DNA of 8,151 bases from Nitrospirota bacterium. Lineage in GTDB: Bacteria > Nitrospirota > Thermodesulfovibrionia > Thermodesulfovibrionales > SM23-35. The stretch lies in the NCBI GenBank assembly GCA_029883145.1, contig JAOUJR010000073.1, positions 1-8,151 of the forward strand, written 5' to 3'. Positions 1-7,197 of this stretch are shown here, one piece after another. Both the position numbers and the translations under genes were made by a program. The notes beneath the pieces are model-generated. The model ran no database searches. It saw only the letters and a program-made list of their open reading frames with translations, and was not told where the DNA came from. The stretch's first letter is position 1; each line of letters starts with the position of its first letter.

Positions 1-978
1 GAAGAAGAGACGAATATCTATATCCGGATACCTTCAAATGAATACTTTACTGCTTTTAAAAATATCCTGAACCCTGAAACACGTCTCGGATTCATAGATG
101 ACTATATTTTCGATATAAGTCCTGTTCGTGACGATTACCCATTTTTCCATTACTACCTCAAACTTAAGAACATCAAGGCAATCTATACAATTATGGGAGA
201 AAAGTGGCAATACTTTATAGAAGAAGGGTTTATCCTCCCCGTGGTGTTCATACAGGTATTGTTTTTAAGTCTAATACTGGTCCTTTTACCGGCTTTTTCA
301 AAAAAGTATGAAAATGACATTTCAGATGTCATTGCGATGAGTCCCGATTATATCGGGACGAAGAAGCAATCTCAAAAACAAATAATAAAGAGTAACAACG
401 AGATTGCTTCGGCTCCACCTCGCATTGACAAAGGAAAAAGTTTTCTTCCTTACTTCGCCTTCCTCGGCATTGGTTTTATGTTTATAGAAATATCTCTTAT
501 CCAGAAAATGATCCTGCCTCTTGAAAACCCATCCTATGCAGTTGCAACTGTCCTCACATCAATTCTCATAAGTTCAGGAGTTGGGAGTTTATTGAGTCAC
601 AGGGTTTCAGGTTTAAGGAATCCTGTTATCTCTCTCGTAATTACTTTTCTCATTTTTCTTTACAGTATATTTATTCCAGCCATCTTGAACATAATTTCTC
701 CATATTCAATCTTAATCAAGATCACTTTAGTATTTCTCATACTGATACCACTCGGTCTTCTCATGGGCATCCCCTTTCCCACAGGGCTGAAAATTCTTGG
801 TGAGAAAAATAAACTTTTAATCCCATGGGCATGGGCAATTAATGGGTGCCTCTCTGTTCTCGCACCTATTCTGACTATTATTCTCGCAATGGTAATGGGA
901 TTTAAATCAGTCTTGTGGCTTGGTGCACTCGCATATTTAATGGCGTTTATAATGTTAAAAAATGCTTCAAAAAACTAA
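1..978 (+). CDS. Spermidine-synthase-like integral membrane protein, C-terminal part (5' end outside window)
   Basis: The frame is open from base 1 to the TAA at 976-978, giving 325 visible residues; the start lies upstream. The first ~60 residues look like the end of a spermidine-synthase-type methyltransferase fold, ending in the motif SPVRDDYPFFHYY (about residues 40-52), which resembles the DDxPFF motif of these fusion proteins. A membrane span follows (about 78-98), then a hydrophilic loop (about 99-145), then several more spans. The segment GFMFIEISLIQKMILPL and the later GIPFPTGLKIL and PWAWAINGCLSVLAP blocks are typical of the large membrane-embedded 'spermidine synthase-like' family. 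True polyamine synthesis is unproven for this family and the substrate is unknown. The loop contains an in-frame palindromic repeat (327-430) encoding about residues 109-144, which looks like an insertion. It ends convergently 9 bp from pcm. Family assignment is good; function is open. Confidence 0.8.
   Translation, partial: EEETNIYIRIPSNEYFTAFKNILNPETRLGFIDDYIFDISPVRDDYPFFHYYLKLKNIKAIYTIMGEKWQYFIEEGFILPVVFIQVLFLSLILVLLPAFSKKYENDISDVIAMSPDYIGTKKQSQKQIIKSNNEIASAPPRIDKGKSFLPYFAFLGIGFMFIEISLIQKMILPLENPSYAVATVLTSILISSGVGSLLSHRVSGLRNPVISLVITFLIFLYSIFIPAILNIISPYSILIKITLVFLILIPLGLLMGIPFPTGLKILGEKNKLLIPWAWAINGCLSVLAPILTIILAMVMGFKSVLWLGALAYLMAFIMLKNASKN
327..430. repeat. Palindromic interspersed-repeat element inserted in frame in a coding gene
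   Basis: Three inverted-repeat pairs can be read directly. The outer arms are TGTCATTGCGA (327-337) and TCGCATTGACA (420-430), pairing at 10 of 11 positions. A middle pair, GAAGCAATCTC (363-373) and GAGATTGCTTC (400-410), is perfect over 11 bp. A side hairpin has GTCCCGAT (341-348), loop TAT, and ATCGGGAC (352-359), perfect over 8 bp. The spacer at 374-399 is A-rich. The layout 'GTCATTGCGA...GAAGCAATC...GATTGCTTC...TCGCAATGAC' matches a kind of palindromic repeat I recognise as scattered in many bacterial genomes, usually between genes. Here it lies inside the membrane protein gene without breaking the frame and adds about 35 hydrophilic residues to a loop. No other copy is present in this window. 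Confidence 0.8.
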
Positions 979-987
979 GAATACGCA

Positions 988-1725
988 TCACTTTTTCTTC
1001 CGTGCTTCTCCTATCATTGGCACAAAGGCCACAGACCCCATTTGCTCGACATTGAGCTCCCCCTTCTTTTTTATGGCAACAGTTAATGTCTGATAATAGA
1101 CTGTGCTCCCGAGAGGGACAATAAGTCTTCCCCCTTCTTTAAGTTGTTTAATTAAGGGTGGCGGGATATGATTCGCAGCAGCAGTGATGATGATTGCGTC
1201 AAACGGCGCGTATTCTTCCCATCCAAAATAACCATCAGCATGTTTCACCTTCACATTTCTATAACCGAGGTCCTTAAGCCTTTTCGCTGCCATATCTGTG
1301 AGGGATTTCCTTATTTCTATTGTATATACGTTTTTTACCATCTCTGCGAGCACTGCTGCCTGATAACCTGAGCCTGTACCTATCTCGAGTACTTTGTCAG
1401 TTGGCTTTAACCGTAATGCCTCTGTCATCAGAGCGACTACATAGGGCTGAGATATTGTCTGTTCCTCTCCTATAGGTAATGGATGGTCTGCATATGCCTT
1501 ATTCCTTAAATGCTCATCTACAAAAAGGTGCCTTTGAATTTTTCCCATTACCTCAAGCACTTTCTTATCTTTTACACCTCTCCCTTTGATATCCTTCTCA
1601 ACCATTGTCTGCCGCTTTTGTGCATAAGGGTCTTCTGCCAATGATGTGGAAAAATTTCCTAAGAGGAAGCAATAAATTGCAGCTGTGATTAAATAACGAG
1701 ATATGAATAACATAAAAGATGCCAC
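988..1725 (-). CDS. pcm: Protein-L-isoaspartate O-methyltransferase with N-terminal signal peptide
   Basis: The 245-residue product repairs damaged proteins by SAM-dependent methylation of isoaspartyl residues. Family motifs are clear: QRHLFVDE (64-71), [17 protein letters not shown] (82-98), SAM motif [10 protein letters not shown] (114-122), HADGYFGW (162-169), FDAIIITAA (175-183), and [12 protein letters not shown] (195-206). Cytoplasmic Pcm proteins begin near residue 41 here. The extra ~40 residues contain a basic residue, a hydrophobic stretch (about 11-24) and a plausible cleavage site after SLA30, so the enzyme is probably exported or membrane-tethered. The listed start is GTG at 1725-1723, which overlaps the TAG of the upstream DUF1573 gene by one base. 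An in-frame ATG at 1713-1711 (residue 5) is equally possible and keeps the signal peptide. Neither has a clear Shine-Dalgarno sequence. The identity is secure; the exported location is inferred. Confidence 0.93.
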   Translation of the reverse strand: MASFMLFISRYLITAAIYCFLLGNFSTSLAEDPYAQKRQTMVEKDIKGRGVKDKKVLEVMGKIQRHLFVDEHLRNKAYADHPLPIGEEQTISQPYVVALMTEALRLKPTDKVLEIGTGSGYQAAVLAEMVKNVYTIEIRKSLTDMAAKRLKDLGYRNVKVKHADGYFGWEEYAPFDAIIITAAANHIPPPLIKQLKEGGRLIVPLGSTVYYQTLTVAIKKKGELNVEQMGSVAFVPMIGEARKKK

Positions 1726-2126
1726 TATTTTTCTGTGATTACAGGAGTATCCTGAGTATCTTCTATCATTGCCTCGATAAAGAGAGTAACGACAGGAGTC
1801 ATGGGGTCATTTGATACGACCCTTACTACTGAAGAAATAAAACCCTCCTCGCCCTTTATGTTAACCCTTGCGGTAACTTTTCCTTTTTCACGGGGCTTCA
1901 GGCAGCTCGAACTAGCCATCGTCGCTGTATATCCTCAGGATGGAACAAGTTTTTGTATGATGAGTTCCTCGTCACCACTATTGGTAAAATGAAAGGTGTG
2001 CTCCAACATATCGCCACAAGGCACTATTCCAAAGTCATATCTGTCTGTATCAAAAACAATCGAAGGTTGTGAATAGGCAACTGCAGGAAAGATAACTATA
2101 AATACCAAAAGGGAAATCATTTTCAT
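1725..2126 (-). CDS. Exported DUF1573 protein, candidate selenoprotein (in-frame TGA at codon 64)
   Basis: Read through a single in-frame TGA (1937-1935), this gives a 133-residue protein with DUF1573 character on both sides. Residues 1-20 are a signal peptide (cleavage near AYS/Q). Then come [13 protein letters not shown] (23-35), [13 protein letters not shown] (43-55), and, after the [14 protein letters not shown] (78-88) and [15 protein letters not shown] (103-117), the usual Ig-like fold signatures. The TGA falls at PS-[TGA]-GYT, where DUF1573 proteins usually read SCGCT, so it replaces the first motif cysteine. The second cysteine is Tyr66 here; Cys37 and Cys75 are the only others. A SECIS-like hairpin follows the TGA (1903-1927). 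The frame has no other stop and runs into pcm with a 1-nt overlap (TAGTG). I infer selenocysteine at residue 64. The alternative is a nonsense mutation or base-call error giving two fragments: 63 residues, and a restart at the ATG at 1919. Family assignment is strong; the Sec reading is moderately supported. Confidence 0.72.
1903..1927 (-). promoter_or_regulatory. SECIS-like hairpin downstream of in-frame TGA
   Basis: On the minus strand, 7 nt after the TGA (1937-1935), CAGC (1927-1924) pairs with GCTG (1906-1903). After a 2x1 internal loop, CGA (1921-1919) pairs with TCG (1910-1908), closing an 8-nt loop TGGCTAGT. The apical loop begins 16 nt after the TGA and has G at its second position. 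These match what I recall of bacterial SECIS rules (loop about 16-37 nt after UGA, a G early in the loop). The stem is short, and a competing GGC/GCC pairing around AGT/GCT is possible. No folding energy was computed, so the call is tentative. Confidence 0.45.
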
Positions 2127-2367
2127 ATCTATATGCTACAACAACACTTTTAAAAAAGGAATATATTAAGTTATAGTATCAGGATATAGTAGAACGATTT
2201 TCTTATTATTTATGCAATATAGAGAATTAACGTCTTAAATAGAGTGGCAGAAAAGATGAAAACCCGAATTCTCATTACTCAATTCTCAACCGTAACCTCG
2301 ACCTTAACCTTAAAAGACTTGGATTTTGAATTTCATTGTATTGAGATATCAGTATTTCTTAATTGAC
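2127..2367. other. Divergent intergenic region between DUF1573 and uvrA
   Basis: This ~240-bp AT-rich stretch separates the minus-strand DUF1573-pcm unit from the plus-strand uvrA operon, so promoters for both must lie here or very close. No convincing -35/-10 pair with correct spacing was found on either strand; AT-rich tracts such as 2161-2185 offer many TATA-like words. The segment nearest uvrA (2268-2316) contains degenerate short repeats. No LexA-type operator was recognised, though the clade-specific box is not known to me. If uvrA used the TTG at 2326, the region would end at 2325. Confidence 0.5.
2268..2309. repeat. Degenerate short tandem repeats (7-mer, then 6-mer) upstream of uvrA
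   Basis: ATTCTCA (2268-2274), TTACTCA (2275-2281) and ATTCTCA (2282-2288) are three consecutive heptads. They are followed by hexamer-like units GTAACC (2292-2297), TCGACC (2298-2303) and TTAACC (2304-2309). The repeats are imperfect but periodic, and resemble in style the heptads found at the start of apbE. They lie 59 bp or more upstream of the preferred uvrA start. Confidence 0.5.
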
Positions 2368-4887
2368 ATGCTCGGCTTTATCACAATAAAAGGTGCAAGA
2401 GAACATAACCTCAAGAATATTGACGTGTCTATACCCAGAGATGCAATTACTGTAATCACAGGTCCATCGGGTTCGGGTAAGTCATCTCTTGCTATTGATA
2501 CCATATATGCTGAAGGACACAGGCGTTATGTTGAAAGCCTCTCTGCTTATGCACGGCAATTCCTTGAACAGTTTCATAAGCCTGATGTGGACTCTATTGA
2601 AGGACTTTCTCCCTCCATTGCAATAGACCAGAAAACCGTTATGAAGAGTCCTCGCTCAACTGTGGGAACCATCACCGAAATATATGATTATATGCGTGTC
2701 CTTTATACCAGAATAGGCAGGCCTTACTGTTACAACTGCGGCTCTGTAATATCAAAACAGGAATCGAAGGATATCATTCACTCAGTTATGTCTTTGCCTC
2801 AGGGGAGCCGTATGCAAATCCTCTCACCTATAGTCCGTGACAGAAAGGGTGAATACAGAAAAGAACTCCAGGAGATGCGGAGAGAAGGTTTTATAAGGGC
2901 AAGGATAGATGGTGAGATGAGAGACCTCACACATGACATAATTCTCAAGAAACACAAACGCCATACCATAGAGATTGTGATAGACAGGCTTATTATAAAG
3001 CCAGGAATTGAACGCCAACTCAAAGACGCAGTAGAAACAGCACTCGTATATTCAGACACTGTGCTCATAAATCTCATCGAAGGAGATAAAGATATCCTTT
3101 TTTCAAAATCTGCAGTATGCCCGAATTGCGGAATAAGCTACCCTGAGATAAACCCTATGTTCTTCTCATTTAACAGCAAACAGGGCGCATGCCCGAGGTG
3201 TAATGGTCTCGGTTTTGAGCACCTTGAAGAAGATTCTCAAGAAATCGCTGATAACAAATACTGCAAAGGCTGCGGGGGACTGAGATTGAGAAAGGAGGCA
3301 TTGAACATCAAAATACAGGGCATAAATATTGGCGAATTTGCAAGGATGTCCGTGCAAGATGCATTGCGTTTCATCAATAATCTCACCCTCACTGAGAGAG
3401 AACAGACAATTGCATCTCGTATTCTGAAAGAAGTGACAGACAGACTTTTTTTTCTTAAAAATGTAGGACTTGATTATCTCACTCTTGACAGGTCTTCACT
3501 CACAATCTCAGGCGGCGAGTCGCAGAGAGTAAGGTTTGCAACACAACTCGGTTCCTCTCTCACAGGGGTTCTTTATATACTTGATGAGCCAAGTATTGGC
3601 ATGCACCCGAGGGATTGTAAAAAACTCCTCGAGAGCCTTTCCTCAATAAGGGATGCGGGCAATACAATAATCATCGTCGAACATGACGAAGAGACAATAA
3701 GATGGGCTGACTATGTCATAGATATGGGACCTGGTGCAGGACTCAGTGGTGGATGGGTTGTAACAGCCGGAAAACCGCAAGAAATAGAAAATAATGAAAA
3801 GTCAATAACTGGTAAATACCTGAGTGGCTCAATGTTAATAGACATCCCTCCTATAAGAAAAAAACCGAAGGACTTCATAAAGATAATAGATGCTCAGGAA
3901 TTTAATCTCAAAAGTATGGATGTAAATATCCCGCTCGGTATTTTTACCTGTATCACGGGAGTTTCAGGTTCAGGCAAAAGTACACTCTTGCTTGAGATAC
4001 TCTACAAAGCTCTCTGCAAGGAGATATACGGGAGTAAATTAACACCAGGCAGATACAAAGAAATTATCGGCATAGAGAAGATAGACCGGGTAATTAATGT
4101 TGATCAATCACCACTTGGAAGAACACCCCGGTCTAATCCCGCAACATATACTGGTGTCTTTTCATTCATCAGAGAATTATTCTCTCTTGTTCCTAATTCA
4201 AAAATAAGGGGGTACACCCCTTCCAGGTTTAGTTTTAACCTTACAGGCGGAAGATGCGAATCATGTCACGGAGATGGTCTCATAAAGGTTGAGATGCATT
4301 TTCTCCCTGATGTATACATACCATGTGATATTTGTAAAGGGAAAAGATACAATAAAGAAACACTTGACATCATGTATAAAGGGAAAAATATTGCAGAAGT
4401 ACTCGAAATGACGGTGACGGAGGCTTTTCAATTTTTTTCATTAATCCCTTCTATAAAGCACAAACTTGAAGTACTCGAAGCTGTGGGTCTTGGGTATCTC
4501 CAGATTGGACAACCTGCTTCAACACTCTCAGGCGGTGAAGCACAGAGGGTAAGGCTCTCAAAAGAACTCGGGAAAAAATCTACAGGGAATACACTCTATA
4601 TCCTTGACGAGCCAACCACAGGACTCCATTTTGTTGATATCCAGAAACTGCTCAATGTCATAAACAATCTTGTAGATTTAGGAAACACAGTCATTATTAT
4701 AGAGCACAATCTTGATGTGATAAAATCAGCAGATTATATTATCGACCTCGGACCCGAAGGCGGAGAAGAAGGAGGAACGATTGTTGCAGAAGGGACGCCA
4801 GAGGAGATTACCATGAACCCCTTATCGTATACCGGAAAATTCTTGAGGGAAAAATTGTTAAGGCTCACCCCTGCAAGAGTAGCATGA
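2368..4887 (+). CDS. uvrA: Excinuclease ABC subunit A, short form lacking the insertion domain
   Basis: UvrA is the damage-recognition ATPase that loads UvrB in nucleotide excision repair. Numbered from ATG 2368 (839 residues), it shows Walker [10 protein letters not shown] (32-40), zinc ligands C251/C254/C275/C278, CKGC at 299-302, ABC signature SGGESQR (381-387), Walker B around D406/E407, second Walker [10 protein letters not shown] (531-539), second zinc site C630/C633/C653/C656, signature LSGGEAQR (720-727) and Walker B around D747/E748. The UvrB-binding region (about 115-240) is present. Family members are usually about 940 residues. The ~100 missing residues lie between C278 and C299, where only 20 residues remain; this is where the insertion domain sits in known UvrA structures. 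The frame extends upstream to a TTG at 2326, but homologues begin close to [15 protein letters not shown], favouring ATG 2368; no clear Shine-Dalgarno sequence supports either. The TGA overlaps the apbE ATG (ATGA). Confidence 0.96.
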   Translation: MLGFITIKGAREHNLKNIDVSIPRDAITVITGPSGSGKSSLAIDTIYAEGHRRYVESLSAYARQFLEQFHKPDVDSIEGLSPSIAIDQKTVMKSPRSTVGTITEIYDYMRVLYTRIGRPYCYNCGSVISKQESKDIIHSVMSLPQGSRMQILSPIVRDRKGEYRKELQEMRREGFIRARIDGEMRDLTHDIILKKHKRHTIEIVIDRLIIKPGIERQLKDAVETALVYSDTVLINLIEGDKDILFSKSAVCPNCGISYPEINPMFFSFNSKQGACPRCNGLGFEHLEEDSQEIADNKYCKGCGGLRLRKEALNIKIQGINIGEFARMSVQDALRFINNLTLTEREQTIASRILKEVTDRLFFLKNVGLDYLTLDRSSLTISGGESQRVRFATQLGSSLTGVLYILDEPSIGMHPRDCKKLLESLSSIRDAGNTIIIVEHDEETIRWADYVIDMGPGAGLSGGWVVTAGKPQEIENNEKSITGKYLSGSMLIDIPPIRKKPKDFIKIIDAQEFNLKSMDVNIPLGIFTCITGVSGSGKSTLLLEILYKALCKEIYGSKLTPGRYKEIIGIEKIDRVINVDQSPLGRTPRSNPATYTGVFSFIRELFSLVPNSKIRGYTPSRFSFNLTGGRCESCHGDGLIKVEMHFLPDVYIPCDICKGKRYNKETLDIMYKGKNIAEVLEMTVTEAFQFFSLIPSIKHKLEVLEAVGLGYLQIGQPASTLSGGEAQRVRLSKELGKKSTGNTLYILDEPTTGLHFVDIQKLLNVINNLVDLGNTVIIIEHNLDVIKSADYIIDLGPEGGEEGGTIVAEGTPEEITMNPLSYTGKFLREKLLRLTPARVA

Positions 4888-5939
4888 GAGAAAAATTCAA
4901 AGTTCAATGTTCAATGTTCAATGTTTTAGTCTCTATTTTTCTCTTGTTTACTATTCACTATTCACTGTTTACTCTTTACGGTTGTTCATCACAGAAAGAA
5001 AAAGTTTATAGAAAAAACACAATCCTCATGGACACACTCGTGACCATAACTGTTGTCTCCAATTCAAAAGATAGTGCTGAAAAGGCAATTGATTCTGCAT
5101 TTTTCGAAATAGAAAAACTTGAAAAGCTATTCAATTTTTTCTCATCTGATAGTGAAATATCCCTCATTAATAAAAATGCAGGTATCTTCGAAGTTAGCGT
5201 CTCGCCGGATACCTTAGATATTATTGACAAGGCATTATATATATCGGAAAAGACTGAAGGGGCATTTGATGCGACTATCGGCGCTGTGATCACGCTCTAT
5301 GACTTCTACAAAAAGGTAAAACCCGAAGACGGTGCAATCAAAAAAAATCTCCCGTTAGTGAATTATAAGTATGTAACTATTGATAAAAATAAATTGACTG
5401 TATTTTTAAAGAAAAAGGGTATGCTCATCGACCTCGGTGGAATCTCAAAAGGATACGCAGCTGATAAGGCAGTTGACACTTTAAAAAGAAAAGGGATACA
5501 CTCTGGCCTTGTCTCTGTTGCAGGAGATATCAGGGCATTCGGATTAAAACCTGATGGAATGCCTTGGAAAATTGGTATTAGAAACCCAAGAGCAAAAGGA
5601 CAGAAAGACGATATCCTGGCAACTCTTGAACTCAGAGATATGGCAATATCAACCTCTGGAGATTATGAGCGCTATTTTATACATGACGTCAAAAGATATC
5701 ATCATCTCATTAATCCCGGGACGGGTTATCCTGCTGAGGGATGTCAGAGTGTGAGTGTGATCACAACAGAAGGTGCATTGACAGATGCATTTGCAACCGG
5801 CATCTTTATACTTGGCCCTGAAAAGGGGATAAAGACCCTCGAAAAGATGGGGTTTGACGGGATAATAGTGGATAGTCAGGGAAAAGTACATATCACTTCT
5901 CATATCAGAGGGAAAGTTGAATTTAAAAGGTCTTCTTAA
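4884..5939 (+). CDS. apbE: FAD:protein FMN transferase, lipoprotein (ApbE family)
   Basis: ApbE transfers FMN from FAD to a Thr/Ser of target proteins outside the cytoplasm. The 351-residue product has a hydrophobic signal segment (about 13-31) and a lipobox-like LYGC with Cys34, so it should be a lipoprotein; Tyr at the -2 position is slightly unusual. Family motifs are MDTLVTITV (49-57), FDATIG (128-133), [16 protein letters not shown] (181-196), [10 protein letters not shown] (256-265), [11 protein letters not shown] (273-283) and [12 protein letters not shown] (300-311), where Asp301 and Thr305 are the expected metal-site residues. The start ATG overlaps the uvrA stop by 4 nt, implying translational coupling. 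The next gene starts inside its last 23 nt. Codons for the first ~32 residues are built from heptamer repeats. No FMN-acceptor protein (FMN-binding domain) is seen in the window, so its substrate is unknown. Confidence 0.95.
   Translation: MREKFKVQCSMFNVLVSIFLLFTIHYSLFTLYGCSSQKEKVYRKNTILMDTLVTITVVSNSKDSAEKAIDSAFFEIEKLEKLFNFFSSDSEISLINKNAGIFEVSVSPDTLDIIDKALYISEKTEGAFDATIGAVITLYDFYKKVKPEDGAIKKNLPLVNYKYVTIDKNKLTVFLKKKGMLIDLGGISKGYAADKAVDTLKRKGIHSGLVSVAGDIRAFGLKPDGMPWKIGIRNPRAKGQKDDILATLELRDMAISTSGDYERYFIHDVKRYHHLINPGTGYPAEGCQSVSVITTEGALTDAFATGIFILGPEKGIKTLEKMGFDGIIVDSQGKVHITSHIRGKVEFKRSS
4895..4978 (+). repeat. Heptamer tandem repeats in the apbE signal-peptide codons
   Basis: Two heptad runs are visible. 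The first is ATTCAAA (4895-4901) followed by three perfect GTTCAAT copies (4902-4922) and a degenerate GTTTTAG. The second is TTGTTTA (4944-4950), CTATTCA twice (4951-4964), CTGTTTA (4965-4971) and CTCTTTA (4972-4978). Since 7 is not a multiple of 3, each unit is read in a new frame; together they encode most of the N-region and hydrophobic core of the ApbE signal peptide. Gain or loss of one unit would shift the apbE frame. Confidence 0.75.
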
Positions 5940-6309
5940 CAGCACCACAATAGCTGACAGAATTCTTTTATTCGTTCTCATACTTCTTTCTTTATCTGGC
6001 ATCATTTTCATTAAAGAGGTTCTTCCTAAAGGACATACCGTGCGGATAGAAGTCAATGGTCACCTAGTTTATTTATTACCTATCGAGAAGGACAGAATTG
6101 TGTCAGTGAAAGGTTCTGTGGGGAATACGATTATTGAGATAAAAGATCATAAGGTGAGAATAACTGAATCGCCATGTGATAACAAGCTCTGTATCCTACA
6201 GGGATGGATTGAAAAAGGTTCAATAGTATGCCTCCCGAACAGAGTTATCGTCATTATAAGCAGCCAAGAAGATGAGTTGAACAAGAGAGTTGATGCAATT
6301 ACAGGATAA
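5917..6309 (+). CDS. NusG domain II-containing membrane-anchored protein
   Basis: The 130-residue product has one N-terminal membrane span (about 15-32) and then a small beta-rich domain. The signature SPCDNKLC(x5)W(x6)IVCLPNRVIV (residues 86-113, with Cys87, Cys92 and Cys105) is that of the NusG_II family, which is not a transcription factor despite the name. The domain is predicted to lie outside the cytoplasm. Its function is not established, although such genes recur beside apbE and Gx-type membrane proteins, as here. The only reasonable start is TTG 5917, preceded by GAGGGA at 5908-5913, within the end of apbE (23-nt overlap). Its 3' end overlaps the next gene by 17 nt. Tight coupling suggests the three proteins work together. 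Confidence 0.85.
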   Translation: MNLKGLLNSTTIADRILLFVLILLSLSGIIFIKEVLPKGHTVRIEVNGHLVYLLPIEKDRIVSVKGSVGNTIIEIKDHKVRITESPCDNKLCILQGWIEKGSIVCLPNRVIVIISSQEDELNKRVDAITG

Positions 6310-6796
6310 ATACAGAATAGCTCTTCTTTCTGCTTACGCACTCGCCCTCCACGGTTTTGAGAGTCTGTTGCCCACACCAATCCCCTGGCTGAAACTTGGC
6401 CTTGCAAATATTATTACTCTTACCACATTAATTCTTTACGGCTTCCGCGCAGCACTTATGGTCACCCTTATAAGGGTAGTTCTTGGATCTTTATTCACAG
6501 GAACATTCCTTGGACCTGCTTTTATCCTGAGCATGGGAGGAGGGGTTACAAGCACATTGAGTATGGGCATTGTTTTATCTTTGATGCCGCGATTATTCGG
6601 CCCCGTTGGTTTGAGCCTCATCGCCGCACTTTTTCATAATATTTCCCAGCTTTTCCTTGCCTATGTTTTATTCATACAGAGGATTGAAGCAATACTTCTG
6701 ATAACACCTGTGATTATTTTCTTGGGAACTCTTACAGGTAGTATGAATGGTATTGTCTCAGATATGCTGATTAAAAACTTGAAAAAAACAAATTAG
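6293..6796 (+). CDS. Gx-type membrane protein ('heptaprenyl diphosphate synthase component I' family)
   Basis: The 167-residue, very hydrophobic product has about five membrane spans and the family blocks PWLKLGLANIITL (31-43), RVVLGSLFTGTFLGPAFILS (61-80) and ALFHNISQL (112-120). Annotation pipelines name the family Gx transporter or heptaprenyl diphosphate synthase component I. The second name is doubtful for a small multi-span protein, and no prenyltransferase partner (component II) is in the window. A transporter role fits the topology better, but the substrate is unknown. ATG 6293 is preferred; a TTG directly before it (6290) is possible. AAGAGAG-like purines lie just upstream, inside the preceding gene (17-nt overlap with ATG). 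It is probably the last gene of the uvrA-apbE-NusG_II operon. Confidence 0.85.
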   Translation: MQLQDKYRIALLSAYALALHGFESLLPTPIPWLKLGLANIITLTTLILYGFRAALMVTLIRVVLGSLFTGTFLGPAFILSMGGGVTSTLSMGIVLSLMPRLFGPVGLSLIAALFHNISQLFLAYVLFIQRIEAILLITPVIIFLGTLTGSMNGIVSDMLIKNLKKTN

Positions 6797-6909
6797 AAGA
6801 TTCAGAATAAGTTACAGGTTATCAAAAATTCTATAAGTCGCTTAATGTTCCTTTTTTTCTGAGAGGACATGAGATAGTAAAAGCTGTCTCGGAATTTTTA
6901 TATTGGTTT

Positions 6910-7080
6910 ATGAAAATCACGTGTCCAATATGTAAGAATAAAACAACATGGGAGGAAAATCCCTGGAGGCCCTTCTGTTCTGAAAGATGTAAGCTCATTG
7001 ACCTTGGTAAATGGGCAACAGAGGAATACAGAATAGAAGGGAAAAAAGAAGAGGAAGAAGACGAGAAAAAGGAAACCTGA
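6910..7080 (+). CDS. yacG: YacG family zinc-binding DNA gyrase inhibitor
   Basis: This is a 56-residue protein. Four zinc ligands C5, C8, C23 and C27 are spaced as in YacG, and the signature [19 protein letters not shown] (18-36) followed by EEYRI is almost diagnostic. E. coli YacG binds GyrB and blocks DNA binding by gyrase; the same role is inferred. The tail (about 43-56) is a run of Glu/Lys without clear structure. ATG 6910 fits homologue length. The frame stays open upstream to 6811 but offers no ATG, GTG or TTG start there, and no clear Shine-Dalgarno sequence precedes 6910. The gene is 113 bp after the Gx gene; the stop is followed directly by an inverted-repeat element. Confidence 0.92.
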   Translation: MKITCPICKNKTTWEENPWRPFCSERCKLIDLGKWATEEYRIEGKKEEEEDEKKET

Positions 7081-7087
7081 AGCGGGC

Positions 7088-7197
7088 AGGACACAGTATT
7101 TTCACTCATTCTCGGTCGTATCGACCTCTCTACGAGTCGTAGATCGGGGTGAATTCTGTCAAAAACAGAATTCAAAACCGTTCAAATACTATGTCCT
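7088..7197. repeat. 110-bp inverted-repeat element with three internal hairpins
   Basis: The terminal arms are AGGACACAGTATTT (7088-7101) and AAATACTATGTCCT (7184-7197), complementary at 13 of 14 positions. Weaker pairing continues outward to 7080 and 7205 (18 of 22 overall). Inside are GGTCG-TAT-CGACC (7114-7126), TCTACGA-G-TCGTAGA (7129-7143), and a 10-bp perfect hairpin with arms TGAATTCTGT (7150-7159) and ACAGAATTCA (7165-7174). The architecture resembles a non-autonomous palindromic repeat or a structured RNA. It starts right after the yacG stop and ends 59 bp before dapB. A TTTTT run at 7204-7208 follows the right arm, so it may also stop transcription. No coding potential was recognised. 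It differs in sequence from the element at 327-430. Confidence 0.7.

Noticed and set aside
1725..1919. Separate small gene beginning at ATG 1919
   Set aside because: It is in the same frame as the upstream 63 residues and completes the same DUF1573 domain, so it is the second half of one gene.
2326..2367. TTG start extending UvrA by 14 residues
   Set aside because: The extra residues are not like the start of UvrA homologues, which begin a few residues before the KGAREHNL segment; ATG 2368 fits better.
5649..6056. 135-codon minus-strand frame over apbE and the NusG_II gene
   Set aside because: It lies opposite two genes with clear family motifs, and its translation shows no recognisable domain.
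6831..7175. 114-codon minus-strand frame over yacG and the inverted-repeat element
   Set aside because: It is antisense to the clear YacG gene; its Ser/Phe-rich run is the complement of the Glu/Lys codons.
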